42,438 bases of DNA from a virus: IMG/VR virus record IMGVR_UViG_3300044591_000287, positions 1-42,438 of that record; one strand, written 5' to 3'. This document shows, one piece after another, positions 23,496 to 30,885 of the stretch. A model generated the notes under the pieces. It was not told the origin of the DNA. It saw only the letters and a program-made list of their open reading frames with translations, and made no database searches. Each line of letters opens with the position of its first letter. Positions within the stretch are counted from its first letter, which is position 1. The position numbers were made by a program, and so were the translations under genes.

Positions 23496-23691
23496 ACGAT
23501 TCTCGCCTAGCCTTGGCAGCGGCTGATTCGCCTTCACGCGGTGGGCTACCGCTGACGCCTTGCTGACCGAACCTGATCAGCTTGACGGTCTCACCTTCCT
23601 TGGCGAGCACCACATGGGACTTAGTCGGGTGCCCTGGCGTCCGCTTGGGTTTGTTGTACCCCTCGAACTGCTCGCCGCGGTAGGTGATCAT
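23419..23691 (-). CDS. Conserved phage protein with the FKARHAxNI motif
   Basis: A 90-aa protein. SHVVLAKEGETVKLIRFGQQ is followed by a basic ESAAAKARRESFKARH and a closing KMSPAYWADKVKW. This small, Lys-Arg rich pattern recurs in many tailed phages, including T4-like and T7-like cyanophages as I remember, but its function is unknown. It overlaps the next gene upstream by four bases. Confidence 0.8.
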   Translation of the reverse strand: MITYRGEQFEGYNKPKRTPGHPTKSHVVLAKEGETVKLIRFGQQGVSGSPPREGESAAAKARRESFKARHASNIARGKMSPAYWADKVKW

Positions 23692-23909
23692 CGCCGTGGT
23701 GCAGGTTTCAGCTCTGACCGCTTTTTGATGACCGCGTTGCCGGTTGACTCGGATTTGATCCGCACGATCGGATCGTCCATGCTGCCGACGCGGGTGACAC
23801 TGCCACCGCCTTGCGTTGGTATGGTCTCCCGCTCGCCGCCAATGCTGGTGATCACGCCAAAGGTGCGCGTGCCTTGGTAGTTCCAGCTAACCCGGTCGCC
23901 GCGTTTCAT
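23688..23909 (-). CDS. TUDOR-like protein (hypervirulence-associated family, DUF2945-like)
   Basis: A 73-aa protein that starts MKRGDRVSWNYQGTRTFGVI and ends VIKKRSELKPAPRR. The small SH3/TUDOR-like barrel pattern G-D-x-V-x-W ... G-x-I matches the DUF2945 type. Such barrels bind proteins or nucleic acids. Its role in the head region is not known. Confidence 0.7.
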   Translation of the reverse strand: MKRGDRVSWNYQGTRTFGVITSIGGERETIPTQGGGSVTRVGSMDDPIVRIKSESTGNAVIKKRSELKPAPRR

Positions 23910-23974
23910 TTCTTCTTGCCGCCTTTCTTGGGCATGGGCTTTTGAGGCTTGGCTGGTCCGGTGTACTTAGGCAT
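23906..23974 (-). CDS. 22-aa Lys/Pro-rich micro-protein
   Basis: The frame reads [20 protein letters not shown] plus two Lys. It starts on the last base of the upstream stop (TGATG) and overlaps the next start as ATGA, so it sits in a coupled chain with no spare bases. Very basic short proteins are hard to call, but the tight coupling supports translation. Confidence 0.5.
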   Translation of the reverse strand: MPKYTGPAKPQKPMPKKGGKKK

Positions 23975-24117
23975 CACTTTTTACCTTTGGGTTTACGGGC
24001 TTTGCCGGCCTTGGACAGGGCAATGGCGACGGCTTGCTTTTGCGGCTTGCCGGCCTTCATCTCGGTTTTGATGTTGGCCGAGATGGTCTTTTGGGAGCTA
24101 CCTTTCTTTAACGGCAC
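23974..24117 (-). CDS. 47-aa basic protein, DUF6496-like, GTG start
   Basis: It begins with a GTG read as Met ([10 protein letters not shown]), followed by [20 protein letters not shown] and a Lys-rich end. The [17 protein letters not shown] string is a familiar small phage family (DUF6496-like, from memory). The 5' end overlaps the MuF gene by 20 bases. It is probably nucleic-acid binding, which is inferred only from charge. Confidence 0.75.
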   Translation of the reverse strand: MPLKKGSSQKTISANIKTEMKAGKPQKQAVAIALSKAGKARKPKGKK

Positions 24118-25321
24118 CGTACCTAGCGCGCAACTGATCTAAGGTTAGCTCTGACCCATCATCGCGGACGAGTTTCGTGATCGCTGCGCTAGGGCCGTAC
24201 TTCTCGGACAGCTTGTCAAAGTAGGCCACCTTGCCAGCGCCGAGGGCCTTTGCCTTGACCGCCAACGGCTGCTTAGCTAACCACTCGCCGTAGGTGGTGT
24301 CGGCCGGTACCTGCCCGCCAGCGCTTGCGCGGGTGCCTTCTGGTGGTGGCGTGAACCCGAGGCCCTCGTAGTCGATCACCGGCACTGTCGTGCTGCGGCA
24401 GTTGAAATGCTGCGGTGGTGTCGGTCCCTTGCCGTATGGGAACTCTTTCCCATCAAGCGCCCGGCAGATCGCGCTGGTCCTGGTGTCAAGCGTGGCGACG
24501 TAGCGATACTTGCTGGTGATGTCTGAGTTGGCCTCATACACCTGTTGGCTGGCGGTGTTGGCCACCTGGTTGATGCTCGTGCGAACGAGGGCCACCACTT
24601 GGTTGTCCGCTACTGCTGTGGCTTGCCCGCCTGCGGCCACTAGCTGTCTGACGGTCTTGCCCTCCTCGCCGAACTGCAGGCTGCCGATCAGCCGCTTAGC
24701 AATGGCAGGCGTCGGCTCACCGGTCAGCAGTCCCTGCCGGACCACCTGCGAGAACCGCTCAGCCTGATCCACCGCAATGCCCCTGAACGCTTTGCTGATC
24801 ACCTCGCCATTGGGCAGCGTGATCGTTGCACCCTTGGCCGCGGTGAGGCTGAAGGTGCCAGTGCCAGCCTGCTGCGCTAGGGCCTCTGCGCCATAGACCG
24901 ACTTGAACAGGTCATCCGACAGCGCGACCACATTGAGCTGCGTGGGGTCGGTCGTGACCACGCTCTGCGCAAACTGCGGGCTGATCTCAACCGTGCGCAC
25001 CGCATCCCGAGCGCCAGCAGGCAGCGCACGGCGCAACTGGTCGGTGACAAACTCAGACTGCAACTGCGCGATGCCTTGCAGCTCGGTCGCCGTTAGTTCG
25101 GTCGCATCACCTGCCCAGGTGCCGAGGCTGTCCTTCAGTTGCGCCAAGATCGCCCGCAACCGTGCCGCCTTGACCGGTGCTGCTAACTCATCAATGGTGC
25201 GCAGTTGGTTGACGGCGTCAATGATGATGTCGTTGTAGGCATTGATGATGCGCCGCGCAACGCTGTTGCTATAGCGGTTCAGGTCAATTGCGTTGCGGTA
25301 TAGCGCTTCTGGTGTGCTCAT
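24098..25321 (-). CDS. Head morphogenesis protein with MuF domain
   Basis: A 407-aa protein. The N-terminal half is helical. The MuF domain lies near residues 270-330, with [19 protein letters not shown] and [14 protein letters not shown], the conserved Cys-His-Cys pattern of SPP1 gp7/Mu F proteins. These bind the portal and enter the head, and are carried or ejected with the DNA. The C-terminal 90 residues are an additional helical tail ([17 protein letters not shown]). Confidence 0.9.
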   Translation of the reverse strand: MSTPEALYRNAIDLNRYSNSVARRIINAYNDIIIDAVNQLRTIDELAAPVKAARLRAILAQLKDSLGTWAGDATELTATELQGIAQLQSEFVTDQLRRALPAGARDAVRTVEISPQFAQSVVTTDPTQLNVVALSDDLFKSVYGAEALAQQAGTGTFSLTAAKGATITLPNGEVISKAFRGIAVDQAERFSQVVRQGLLTGEPTPAIAKRLIGSLQFGEEGKTVRQLVAAGGQATAVADNQVVALVRTSINQVANTASQQVYEANSDITSKYRYVATLDTRTSAICRALDGKEFPYGKGPTPPQHFNCRSTTVPVIDYEGLGFTPPPEGTRASAGGQVPADTTYGEWLAKQPLAVKAKALGAGKVAYFDKLSEKYGPSAAITKLVRDDGSELTLDQLRARYGAVKER

Positions 25322-25572
25322 GAAATGATGCCAAGATGCTCGGGTCTGTACTGCGACCTGATGCTGACATTAGCGCCGCGGTTTAATGCACCCTGCACCG
25401 CTGCAGCGAAGGCGTCGTAACCGTTCTGGCCGTCTTCCATGATGCGCAGTTCGTCTACCTCATCAGCCTTGCCGTCCTTGTACCAGGTCAGACGGATGAC
25501 AGCCAGGATCTCATCAGGAAGGTTGCATATCGTATAGTCCAGTTCCTGTTTCCTAGGCTTCTTCGGCTCCAT
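25318..25572 (-). CDS. Hypothetical protein, 84 aa, between portal and MuF genes
   Basis: It begins MEPKKPRKQELDYTICNLPD and has a strand pair (ILAVIRLTWYKDG and VDELRIMED), a helix (YDAFAAAVQGAL) and a final SIRSQYRP. The start at 25572 overlaps the portal stop by 20 bases. Longer in-frame starts exist to 25671 but add a hydrophobic run that only copies the portal's last codons in another frame. No family is recognised. Confidence 0.65.
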   Translation of the reverse strand: MEPKKPRKQELDYTICNLPDEILAVIRLTWYKDGKADEVDELRIMEDGQNGYDAFAAAVQGALNRGANVSIRSQYRPEHLGIIS

Positions 25573-26983
25573 CCATATCATCAGATCCACTAGCCAGTCT
25601 GTCAGCCGGTCCAGCAGACTGTAGATCAAGGCCCGCATTAGAGGTCGCCTCCAGCTCTTCATCCACATCAAAGTTATCGCCCAGCACGTCGCCCTCGGCT
25701 AGCTCACGCAGCAAGGTCTCCTGGCTAATGACGCCTGCGACATACAGATCCCGGAGGCTGTTGATGTCTGCGGGCTCAAGGCGTGCGCCGAGGAAGTCGC
25801 GGTTGACGTAGCTGCTGCCTGCGGCTGCGGGATTGCCCAAGTAGGTGGCGTGCCACTGCAGGCAGTTGTCGATCATGTCCTGCATGTTCTGCGCGATCAC
25901 CATCATGGTGCTGTCGCCTTGGCTGCGGTCGATGCGCTTTGCCTCAGCGGTCTCAGCGCTCAGCTTCTGGCCCAGCACTGCTGACAGGCCCAACTCGTTG
26001 ATCTGCATCGCAAGCTGCTCAAGCCTGCGGAACTGCGACTCAAAGCTCTTGCCTGCCGGCTCGATGTACTCGGCACGTCCTTCGGCCGGGAACGCGATCG
26101 CCTCGCCGGGTCCTGCTGATACCTCTTCAGCGCTTGACGGGAACCCGTAGAACGCCAGCATCGGCACTGCCGAGATGTGAAGCTGGTTGTCCAGATCGGA
26201 CTGCACCTGGTAGGTCTTCAGGTTCAGCTCGGCGATGTCCTCCAGCGGTGGCCGCGACTCCATAAACCCATGGCGTTGGGCGTAGGCGATCGTGAACGGG
26301 ATCTCACTCAGACTGGTGCGACCCTCGTCGACGACAATGAAGTCGCCGTTGTCTTGTTTGCGGTGTATGCGGTACTCGCCAGGCGTCAGCACCCGGATCT
26401 GCTCGGCAGCCTTCTCGCCGAACTCGCCATCGGGCACGGTGACCACTTCCGCCAGCCGTAGCTGCGTCAGCACCTGCTTGCCTTCTTGCGTCTCGGTGCG
26501 CCAACCAAGGATCTGCCGCGGCGTGTAGGTCACCCAGTAGGGTCTACCCCCAGTAGCAGGTGCATCCACCAATGTGCCAACGTGGCCATAACGGACCATC
26601 TTGCGGGCTGCTTCATAGGTCCAGACGTTGAGGTCATTGCCTTGTAGATCGACATCGAATAGTTGCTCACGGATCACGTCAGCGGTGTCATCCAACCGCA
26701 CGGGCTTACGGGTCAACATGCCAGCCAGCATCCGCTCGAGGCGGATGTAGTAGGGCGGGCAGACGCTACGGGCTAGGCGGTTGTCGTAGGACTCATCTTG
26801 CTCGCGTGGCTCTTGCGGCAGGTAGCGACGATGCTTCTTGCGCATCCCGTAGGTGCCTTGCAGCAGATCCTCGATCAGGATCCAATGCGGCTCTTGCGCA
26901 AACCAAGTCGTGTTCGGGTCGTTGACCTTGGTGACGGTGCGCTGTGCTAGCGGCCGGTCGTATGCGTTGAAGCCTGTGTACAC
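25553..26983 (-). CDS. Portal protein (DUF4055-like)
   Basis: A 476-aa protein that follows the small and large terminase genes in the transcription direction. Landmarks are HWILIEDLLQGTYGMRKK, YYIRLERMLAGMLTRKPVRL, a central EIPFTIAYAQRHGF and a long crown helix region with RRLEQLAMQINELGLSAVL. This is the DUF4055 portal type. Twelve copies form the DNA entry ring at one capsid vertex. Confidence 0.88.
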   Translation of the reverse strand: MYTGFNAYDRPLAQRTVTKVNDPNTTWFAQEPHWILIEDLLQGTYGMRKKHRRYLPQEPREQDESYDNRLARSVCPPYYIRLERMLAGMLTRKPVRLDDTADVIREQLFDVDLQGNDLNVWTYEAARKMVRYGHVGTLVDAPATGGRPYWVTYTPRQILGWRTETQEGKQVLTQLRLAEVVTVPDGEFGEKAAEQIRVLTPGEYRIHRKQDNGDFIVVDEGRTSLSEIPFTIAYAQRHGFMESRPPLEDIAELNLKTYQVQSDLDNQLHISAVPMLAFYGFPSSAEEVSAGPGEAIAFPAEGRAEYIEPAGKSFESQFRRLEQLAMQINELGLSAVLGQKLSAETAEAKRIDRSQGDSTMMVIAQNMQDMIDNCLQWHATYLGNPAAAGSSYVNRDFLGARLEPADINSLRDLYVAGVISQETLLRELAEGDVLGDNFDVDEELEATSNAGLDLQSAGPADRLASGSDDMDGAEEA

Positions 26984-27012
26984 GACCGCTAGCTAGTGAC
27001 AATGGTGTCAGT

Positions 27013-27156
27013 TTACGGCTTCAGTCCCTGATGACAGGCGGGATGGTTGTGATGAGCTTGTACGACCTGATCACGGCCCATGCTGACGCCAACGGCGTAG
27101 ATCATGAACAGAAGGGCCAGAGATGCGATGCGGTTGATCATGGTGTTGGTGGTCAT
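27013..27156 (-). CDS. 47-aa membrane protein
   Basis: It reads MTTNTMINRIASLALLFMIY and continues AVGVSMG, giving one membrane helix at residues 7-27, followed by a His-rich tail (QAHHNHPACH). The gene sits between the portal gene and a 60-aa gene. No family is recognised. Its length and the intact frame with a canonical ATG support it. Confidence 0.5.
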   Translation of the reverse strand: MTTNTMINRIASLALLFMIYAVGVSMGRDQVVQAHHNHPACHQGLKP

Positions 27157-27184
27157 GGTTGGGATGGTAGGAGCCCCGAAGGGC

Positions 27185-27367
27185 TTAGGCGGGTTTCTTG
27201 GCGCGGGTGACAGCCCGATTGCCGAGGTACATGATCGCCTCGTTCAGGGTGCAACGGCGACCACAGATGACCAACATGCCTTCAGGCGTAACCGTCAAGC
27301 CGTCGTGCCACATGGTGGTGCCGGTCTCGATGGCCATGCGCTTGAGCTGAAGGACTGAAGTGTGCAT
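27185..27367 (-). CDS. Hypothetical protein, 60 aa
   Basis: It contains TVTPEGMLVICGRRCTLNEA and IMYLGNRAVTRAKKPA, with a possible small alpha/beta fold and two Cys eight residues apart (C-G-R-R-C nearby). The ATG at 27367 or that at 27337 could be the start. It is the first gene after the promoter-like element at 27422-27446. Confidence 0.55.
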   Translation of the reverse strand: MHTSVLQLKRMAIETGTTMWHDGLTVTPEGMLVICGRRCTLNEAIMYLGNRAVTRAKKPA

Positions 27368-27374
27368 CTGAAGC

Positions 27375-27390
27375 GCAGCCTCTGGGCTGC
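27375..27390 (-). other. Stem-loop in the leader of the structural operon
   Basis: GCAGCC-TCTG-GGCTGC makes a perfect 6-bp stem with a 4-base loop. There is no T-run, so it does not look like an intrinsic terminator. It lies between the proposed promoter and the first gene of the structural operon, where it could protect the transcript end or act in regulation. Confidence 0.4.
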
Positions 27391-27421
27391 CGAGTGGAGG
27401 ACCGTTGCCCCCGATGCACTG

Positions 27422-27446
27422 ATCCTACACCATGGTCAGCCGTGGT
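27422..27446 (-). promoter_or_regulatory. Promoter-like element shared with 38076-38100
   Basis: On the minus strand it reads ACCACGGC, five variable bases with one match region, then CATGGTGTAGGAT. It matches 22 of 25 bases of the plus-strand element at 38076-38100, including an exact 13-mer (CATGGTGTAGGAT). TAGGAT would be the -10 box. The -35 position is not consensus here, so an activator or the phage sigma factor could be needed. It lies in the 97-base gap after the terminase gene and points at the structural genes. The gap holds nothing else besides the stem-loop. Confidence 0.55.
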
Positions 27447-27464
27447 GCGCCTTTGTTGCAAACC

Positions 27465-28814
27465 TCAATACAGCCTCACCCCAGTGCCGCGGCCAGCGCC
27501 AGCGTGCAACGGGTTGAACTCACGCCAGACCAGATACCCGAGCGCGTCGTTCATGTGGTCGAACCCTGCGTCCTTGTCCGGTTCACCCTTATCGCTGTAG
27601 CACTGAAGCTCAAGGCACTCGATCACCCGTTTGCAGTGCTCGGCCACCTGCAATCGGACCTGGCCCTTGCCGTTCTCCAACAGCGCCTGCACGGCTGCCA
27701 CTCGGTCACGAACTGGCGGGTTGCTTCGTGGTGACTGGTTTGACATGCCGTAGGACTCAAGGATCTGGATGTCGGTCTGACTCGCGTTGGTGCTGCGACT
27801 GCCGCCGCTCGCGTCTGGGTAAACGTAGATCTGCTGCTGCGGATGCCGCCTGCGGATCTCCTGCGCTAGGGCGTCGGTGTCATGCGCGCCGGCGATCTCG
27901 TCGATCACCAGCAGACCGTTGCCAAGCCGTACGGCGATCACCGCAGACATGTTGCCCACATTGAAGTCCACGCCAATGCGCAGCGGTTCCCTGCTGGTGT
28001 CAGGCATGGCGGTGGTGACATGCTTCACCCGATCGAACCGGTCATATACCTGCCCAGTGGTCAGGTTGACAAACTCGCCGTCGAGGTACGCCCGCAGCAG
28101 GCTTGGGTCGTAGTTGGCCTCCAACCGCTCGATGAAGTCCGGCGGCAGGTGCGGGTTGTCCGCCGTGCGCATCTTGATTAGATGGCGGTCTGGCCTGGCT
28201 TTGGCTTCGTCGCTGCCGAATGTGTTCCACATCCATCGGAACCCCTCCGGTGTCGATGCCGCACCAAACTGCCGGACATTGCCAGATCGCAAACGGCCAA
28301 GGATCTTAGGGAATGCCTTGTTGGCAATGCTGGGCGTCACCGTGTCGATCTCATCAGCGAGCACCCATGCAAGGTTCAGGCCGATGATGCGGCTCCAGTT
28401 CTCAAAGCTGCGGCACAGGATCTTGGTGTCGCCGCCCGGCAGGTGCAGCATGTACTCCGGCAGCGGGCTAGCCCTGAACGTGTACGGGATGCCATAGGCA
28501 TCAAGAAAGTCGTCAAAGTCCGTCTGCCAGATGTCCCGGATCAACGGGCCAGTGGGCTCCATCACCGCGCCGATGAAGCCTTGATTGGCCGCGGCCAGCA
28601 TTACCGCTTTGGCGCACAGCGCTCGGGTCTTGCCAGCGCCATAGCCAGCACTGATGCCAATAATCTGCGTTGCGGTGTCATCCACGAACGCAAGCTGCCC
28701 AGGGTGCAGGTCGTCGCGGATGCGGGTGATCAGGTCTGCGGTGTCCTCAGGCGTCTGCTGCTGCAGGAACGACAACAGCGGAACGTCCTCGCAAATGCCT
28801 GCCAACAGGCTCAT
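27465..28814 (-). CDS. Terminase large subunit
   Basis: A 449-aa packaging motor. The ATPase domain has a Walker A at 57-63 (GYGAGKT), a Walker B at 149-155 (AWVLADE) and a coupling motif (GAASTPEG). The RNase H-like nuclease has Asp283 (GVDFNVGN), Asp334 (VYPDASGG) and Asp423 (HMNDALGY). It drives DNA into the procapsid and cuts it. Whether it uses cos or headful packaging cannot be told from the sequence alone. Confidence 0.94.
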   Translation of the reverse strand: MSLLAGICEDVPLLSFLQQQTPEDTADLITRIRDDLHPGQLAFVDDTATQIIGISAGYGAGKTRALCAKAVMLAAANQGFIGAVMEPTGPLIRDIWQTDFDDFLDAYGIPYTFRASPLPEYMLHLPGGDTKILCRSFENWSRIIGLNLAWVLADEIDTVTPSIANKAFPKILGRLRSGNVRQFGAASTPEGFRWMWNTFGSDEAKARPDRHLIKMRTADNPHLPPDFIERLEANYDPSLLRAYLDGEFVNLTTGQVYDRFDRVKHVTTAMPDTSREPLRIGVDFNVGNMSAVIAVRLGNGLLVIDEIAGAHDTDALAQEIRRRHPQQQIYVYPDASGGSRSTNASQTDIQILESYGMSNQSPRSNPPVRDRVAAVQALLENGKGQVRLQVAEHCKRVIECLELQCYSDKGEPDKDAGFDHMNDALGYLVWREFNPLHAGAGRGTGVRLY

Positions 28815-29134
28815 GACATCTCAAACTGCAAAAGCCGAGCCTGCTTCTCAAGCGCGATCAACGCAGTGTTGAGCTGATCCTTTTCGGATGCCCGGCGCTC
28901 GTACTCCATCGCTCGTGCAATTGCTCCCTCTAGCCACTGGGGGCGAGCCAACTCAGCGTCAAGCGCCAGCAGCTTACGCGCTGCGGCCAAATAATCGCGC
29001 ACTTGTCTATCACTTACCCCCCACTTTTCGGAACCGTACTGAACGATTTGATGATGATTCCAGGCGCGCAAAAGCAAACCATAAACCTCATTGACCCGGT
29101 TTTGGATCTCGTCTTTGGTGCTTTTGCGCGCCAT
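28811..29134 (-). CDS. Terminase small subunit
   Basis: A 107-aa protein with an N-terminal helix-turn-helix (EVYGLLLRAWNHHQIVQYGS, then GVSDRQVRDYLAAARKLL) and a C-terminal helix (YERRASEKDQLNTALIALEK) for oligomerisation. The overlap of four bases with the large subunit and the order support the call. It recognises the packaging site. Confidence 0.88.
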   Translation of the reverse strand: MARKSTKDEIQNRVNEVYGLLLRAWNHHQIVQYGSEKWGVSDRQVRDYLAAARKLLALDAELARPQWLEGAIARAMEYERRASEKDQLNTALIALEKQARLLQFEMS

Positions 29135-29138
29135 TGTA

Positions 29139-30179
29139 TTACTCCCGGATTTGAATTGGCATGATGAGATATGTCTGCTCTGTCATGCTAGTCGGCGTCA
29201 ACACCACTGGGGTTGTTGCGCTGTTGGCTGACAGTGTAACAGTCTCCGCCGATCGCATAGCCTTCAGGCCATCGAGCAGGTAGTGCACGTTAAACGCCCA
29301 CGACCCAGTGGCAGAGCCCTCGAAGGTGATCAGCTCTTTGCCGTTATTGGCATCGGCTTCAGCGGTGATGGTGAGCGCACCACCCTTGGCCGTGAGCTTG
29401 ACGGCATTGTTGTGCGCCTCAGCGATCAACGCGACGCGCTCTAGGCATCGGGTGAACCGGTGCCGGTCCATGGTCATGGCGTGCTCGAAGCTGGCGGGGA
29501 TTAGCGCTGCCACGTTGGGATAGGTGCCATCGAGGATGCGGCTGTACATGACGATGCCATCACCAGCGTCAATGACCGCCTGCCCCTTGGCTGCTGCTAC
29601 TGTCACCATCCGATCCTGCAGCAGCTTCATAGTCGCTGCCGGCAGCACCAGGTCAATGCCATCGGGCAGCGCCACAGGCACGCGCATGAGCCGATGGCCG
29701 TCTGTGGACTCCATGAACCCAGCAGCGAGGTGAATGCCCTGCAGGATCTGCTTACTGGCATCGGTGCTGACGGCTGCCATGCAAGCACGCACGCCAGCGG
29801 TGAGGTCCAGCTCAGCACCAGGAGCCTCCACAGCGGGCAATGCCGGATAATCCGCCGCATCCTGCACAGCAAGGCCGTAGGAGCCGCTGGAGGCCGTCAC
29901 AGCGCCGTCTGACAGGGTCACAGGCTCACCGTCGTCCATGCGGCTCACAAGGCCAGCCAGCAGCCGATACGGCAGCGCCACGGTGCCAGATGTGTCTACG
30001 GCTGCGGGAACGGTGACCGTGATGCCGAGGTCCAGGTTGAATCCGGTGACGGTCATGGTGCCGCCGCTGGCAGCTACCAGGCAGCAGGACAGGATCGGAT
30101 GGCTGTTGCTGGTGCTGATGGCCGGCGCAATGGTGCGCAGTGCATGGCTGAGATCAGCCTGTGTGGTGATGAGTTTCAT
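29139..30179 (-). CDS. dnaN: DNA polymerase III beta sliding clamp homologue
   Basis: A 346-aa clamp with the three-domain pattern. Domain 1 has PAISTSNSHPILSCCL and MTVTGFNLDLGI. Domain 2 has LQGIHLA and FMESTDGHRLMRV. Domain 3 has the final YLIMPIQIRE, like the HLIMPVRL end of bacterial clamps. It would encircle DNA and tether polymerase. The window contains no replicative polymerase, so this clamp probably serves the host Pol III or displaces the host clamp. Its place between the regulator genes and the terminase genes is unusual. Confidence 0.92.
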   Translation of the reverse strand: MKLITTQADLSHALRTIAPAISTSNSHPILSCCLVAASGGTMTVTGFNLDLGITVTVPAAVDTSGTVALPYRLLAGLVSRMDDGEPVTLSDGAVTASSGSYGLAVQDAADYPALPAVEAPGAELDLTAGVRACMAAVSTDASKQILQGIHLAAGFMESTDGHRLMRVPVALPDGIDLVLPAATMKLLQDRMVTVAAAKGQAVIDAGDGIVMYSRILDGTYPNVAALIPASFEHAMTMDRHRFTRCLERVALIAEAHNNAVKLTAKGGALTITAEADANNGKELITFEGSATGSWAFNVHYLLDGLKAMRSAETVTLSANSATTPVVLTPTSMTEQTYLIMPIQIRE

Positions 30180-30376
30180 GATGCAGCTTCGGTGAGGATT
30201 GAAACCAGCCGGTTGTAGTCGGCTGCGAATGACGCGACCAGTTCAGCAGGGATGGGCTGCTGATCGTCTTGGGCATTGTCGCGGATCGCAGCAGCATACG
30301 CCAATGCGTGCTCCATGGCGTCATGGAGCCGGTTGATCACGGGTTGCTGCTTGGCTGCGATGTCGATGAGTTCCAT
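30176..30376 (-). CDS. Hypothetical helical protein, 66 aa
   Basis: An all-helical protein (INRLHDAMEHALAYAAAIRD and PAELVASFAADYNRLVSIL). It overlaps the clamp start by four bases and the RHH gene by 40 bases. No family is recognised. It may be a clamp partner, but only the position suggests that. Confidence 0.6.
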   Translation of the reverse strand: MELIDIAAKQQPVINRLHDAMEHALAYAAAIRDNAQDDQQPIPAELVASFAADYNRLVSILTEAAS

Positions 30377-30609
30377 GTGAGGGTGAATGCAACAAGCTGC
30401 TCAACCAATCGCCGTGGGATGTCACCACGAACACTGGCAAGCGCATCTGACACTAGGCGGTGATAACCAGCAACGGTAAGGCCACCTTTGCAATCCGACA
30501 CAAGCGCCCGACTGCGGATCAACTGCGACCGGCTGACACCTGCCGCCGCTGCTGCTTGGTCGAGCGCCACCAGATCCGCAGGCTCAAACCGGACTTTGAC
30601 TTCCTTCAT
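30337..30609 (-). CDS. Ribbon-helix-helix regulator
   Basis: A 90-aa protein. The N-terminus (MKEVKVRFEPADLVALDQAA, then AGVSRSQLIRSRAL) is a ribbon-helix-helix DNA-binding domain: one strand, helix, turn, helix. A C-terminal helical part may mediate oligomerisation. The ATG at 30609 is preferred to one at 30636 because the strand starts there. The gene lies directly downstream of the repeat patch at 30628-30885, so it is a good candidate to bind those repeats and regulate its own operon (inference). Confidence 0.72.
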   Translation of the reverse strand: MKEVKVRFEPADLVALDQAAAAAGVSRSQLIRSRALVSDCKGGLTVAGYHRLVSDALASVRGDIPRRLVEQLVAFTLTWNSSTSQPSSNP

Positions 30610-30627
30610 GGCAGGCACCATAAGGGG

Positions 30628-30885
30628 GTTCCCCACCTAAAAGCAAGGTGGGACGGGGTGGGGTACCGCAAAACCCAGTCCAGCACTGGCGGTTCCCCAC
30701 GTACCCTACCTAACCCCACCTATATCAAAGCAAATAAAGGAATAGAGAGACGCGTAGGGGAACGTAGGGAAGTCTCAGACCTAGGTGGGACGCGAGTCAG
30801 GTGAGGTACCTGCTCCAGATCCGTTGCAGCGCAGTGGATCTGAGCAATCCATAGGTGGGGTACCCGTCCTACCTAGGTGGGGTAC
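30628..30885. repeat. Cluster of TAGGTGGGGTAC repeats: candidate origin or operator
   Basis: About 250 noncoding bases hold at least ten copies of a 12-mer, TAGGTGGGGTAC. Exact copies lie at 30852 and 30874, spaced 22 bases (two helical turns). Near copies on plus are at 30645, 30655, 30782 and 30798. Inverted copies are at 30628, 30692, 30701 and 30711, the last three about ten bases apart. Between the inverted and direct groups is an A+T-rich stretch (30720-30748). Arrays of this kind are iterons of replication origins or operators. The flanking genes encode the primase-helicase and an RHH protein. I saw no other feature in this gap. Confidence 0.8.
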
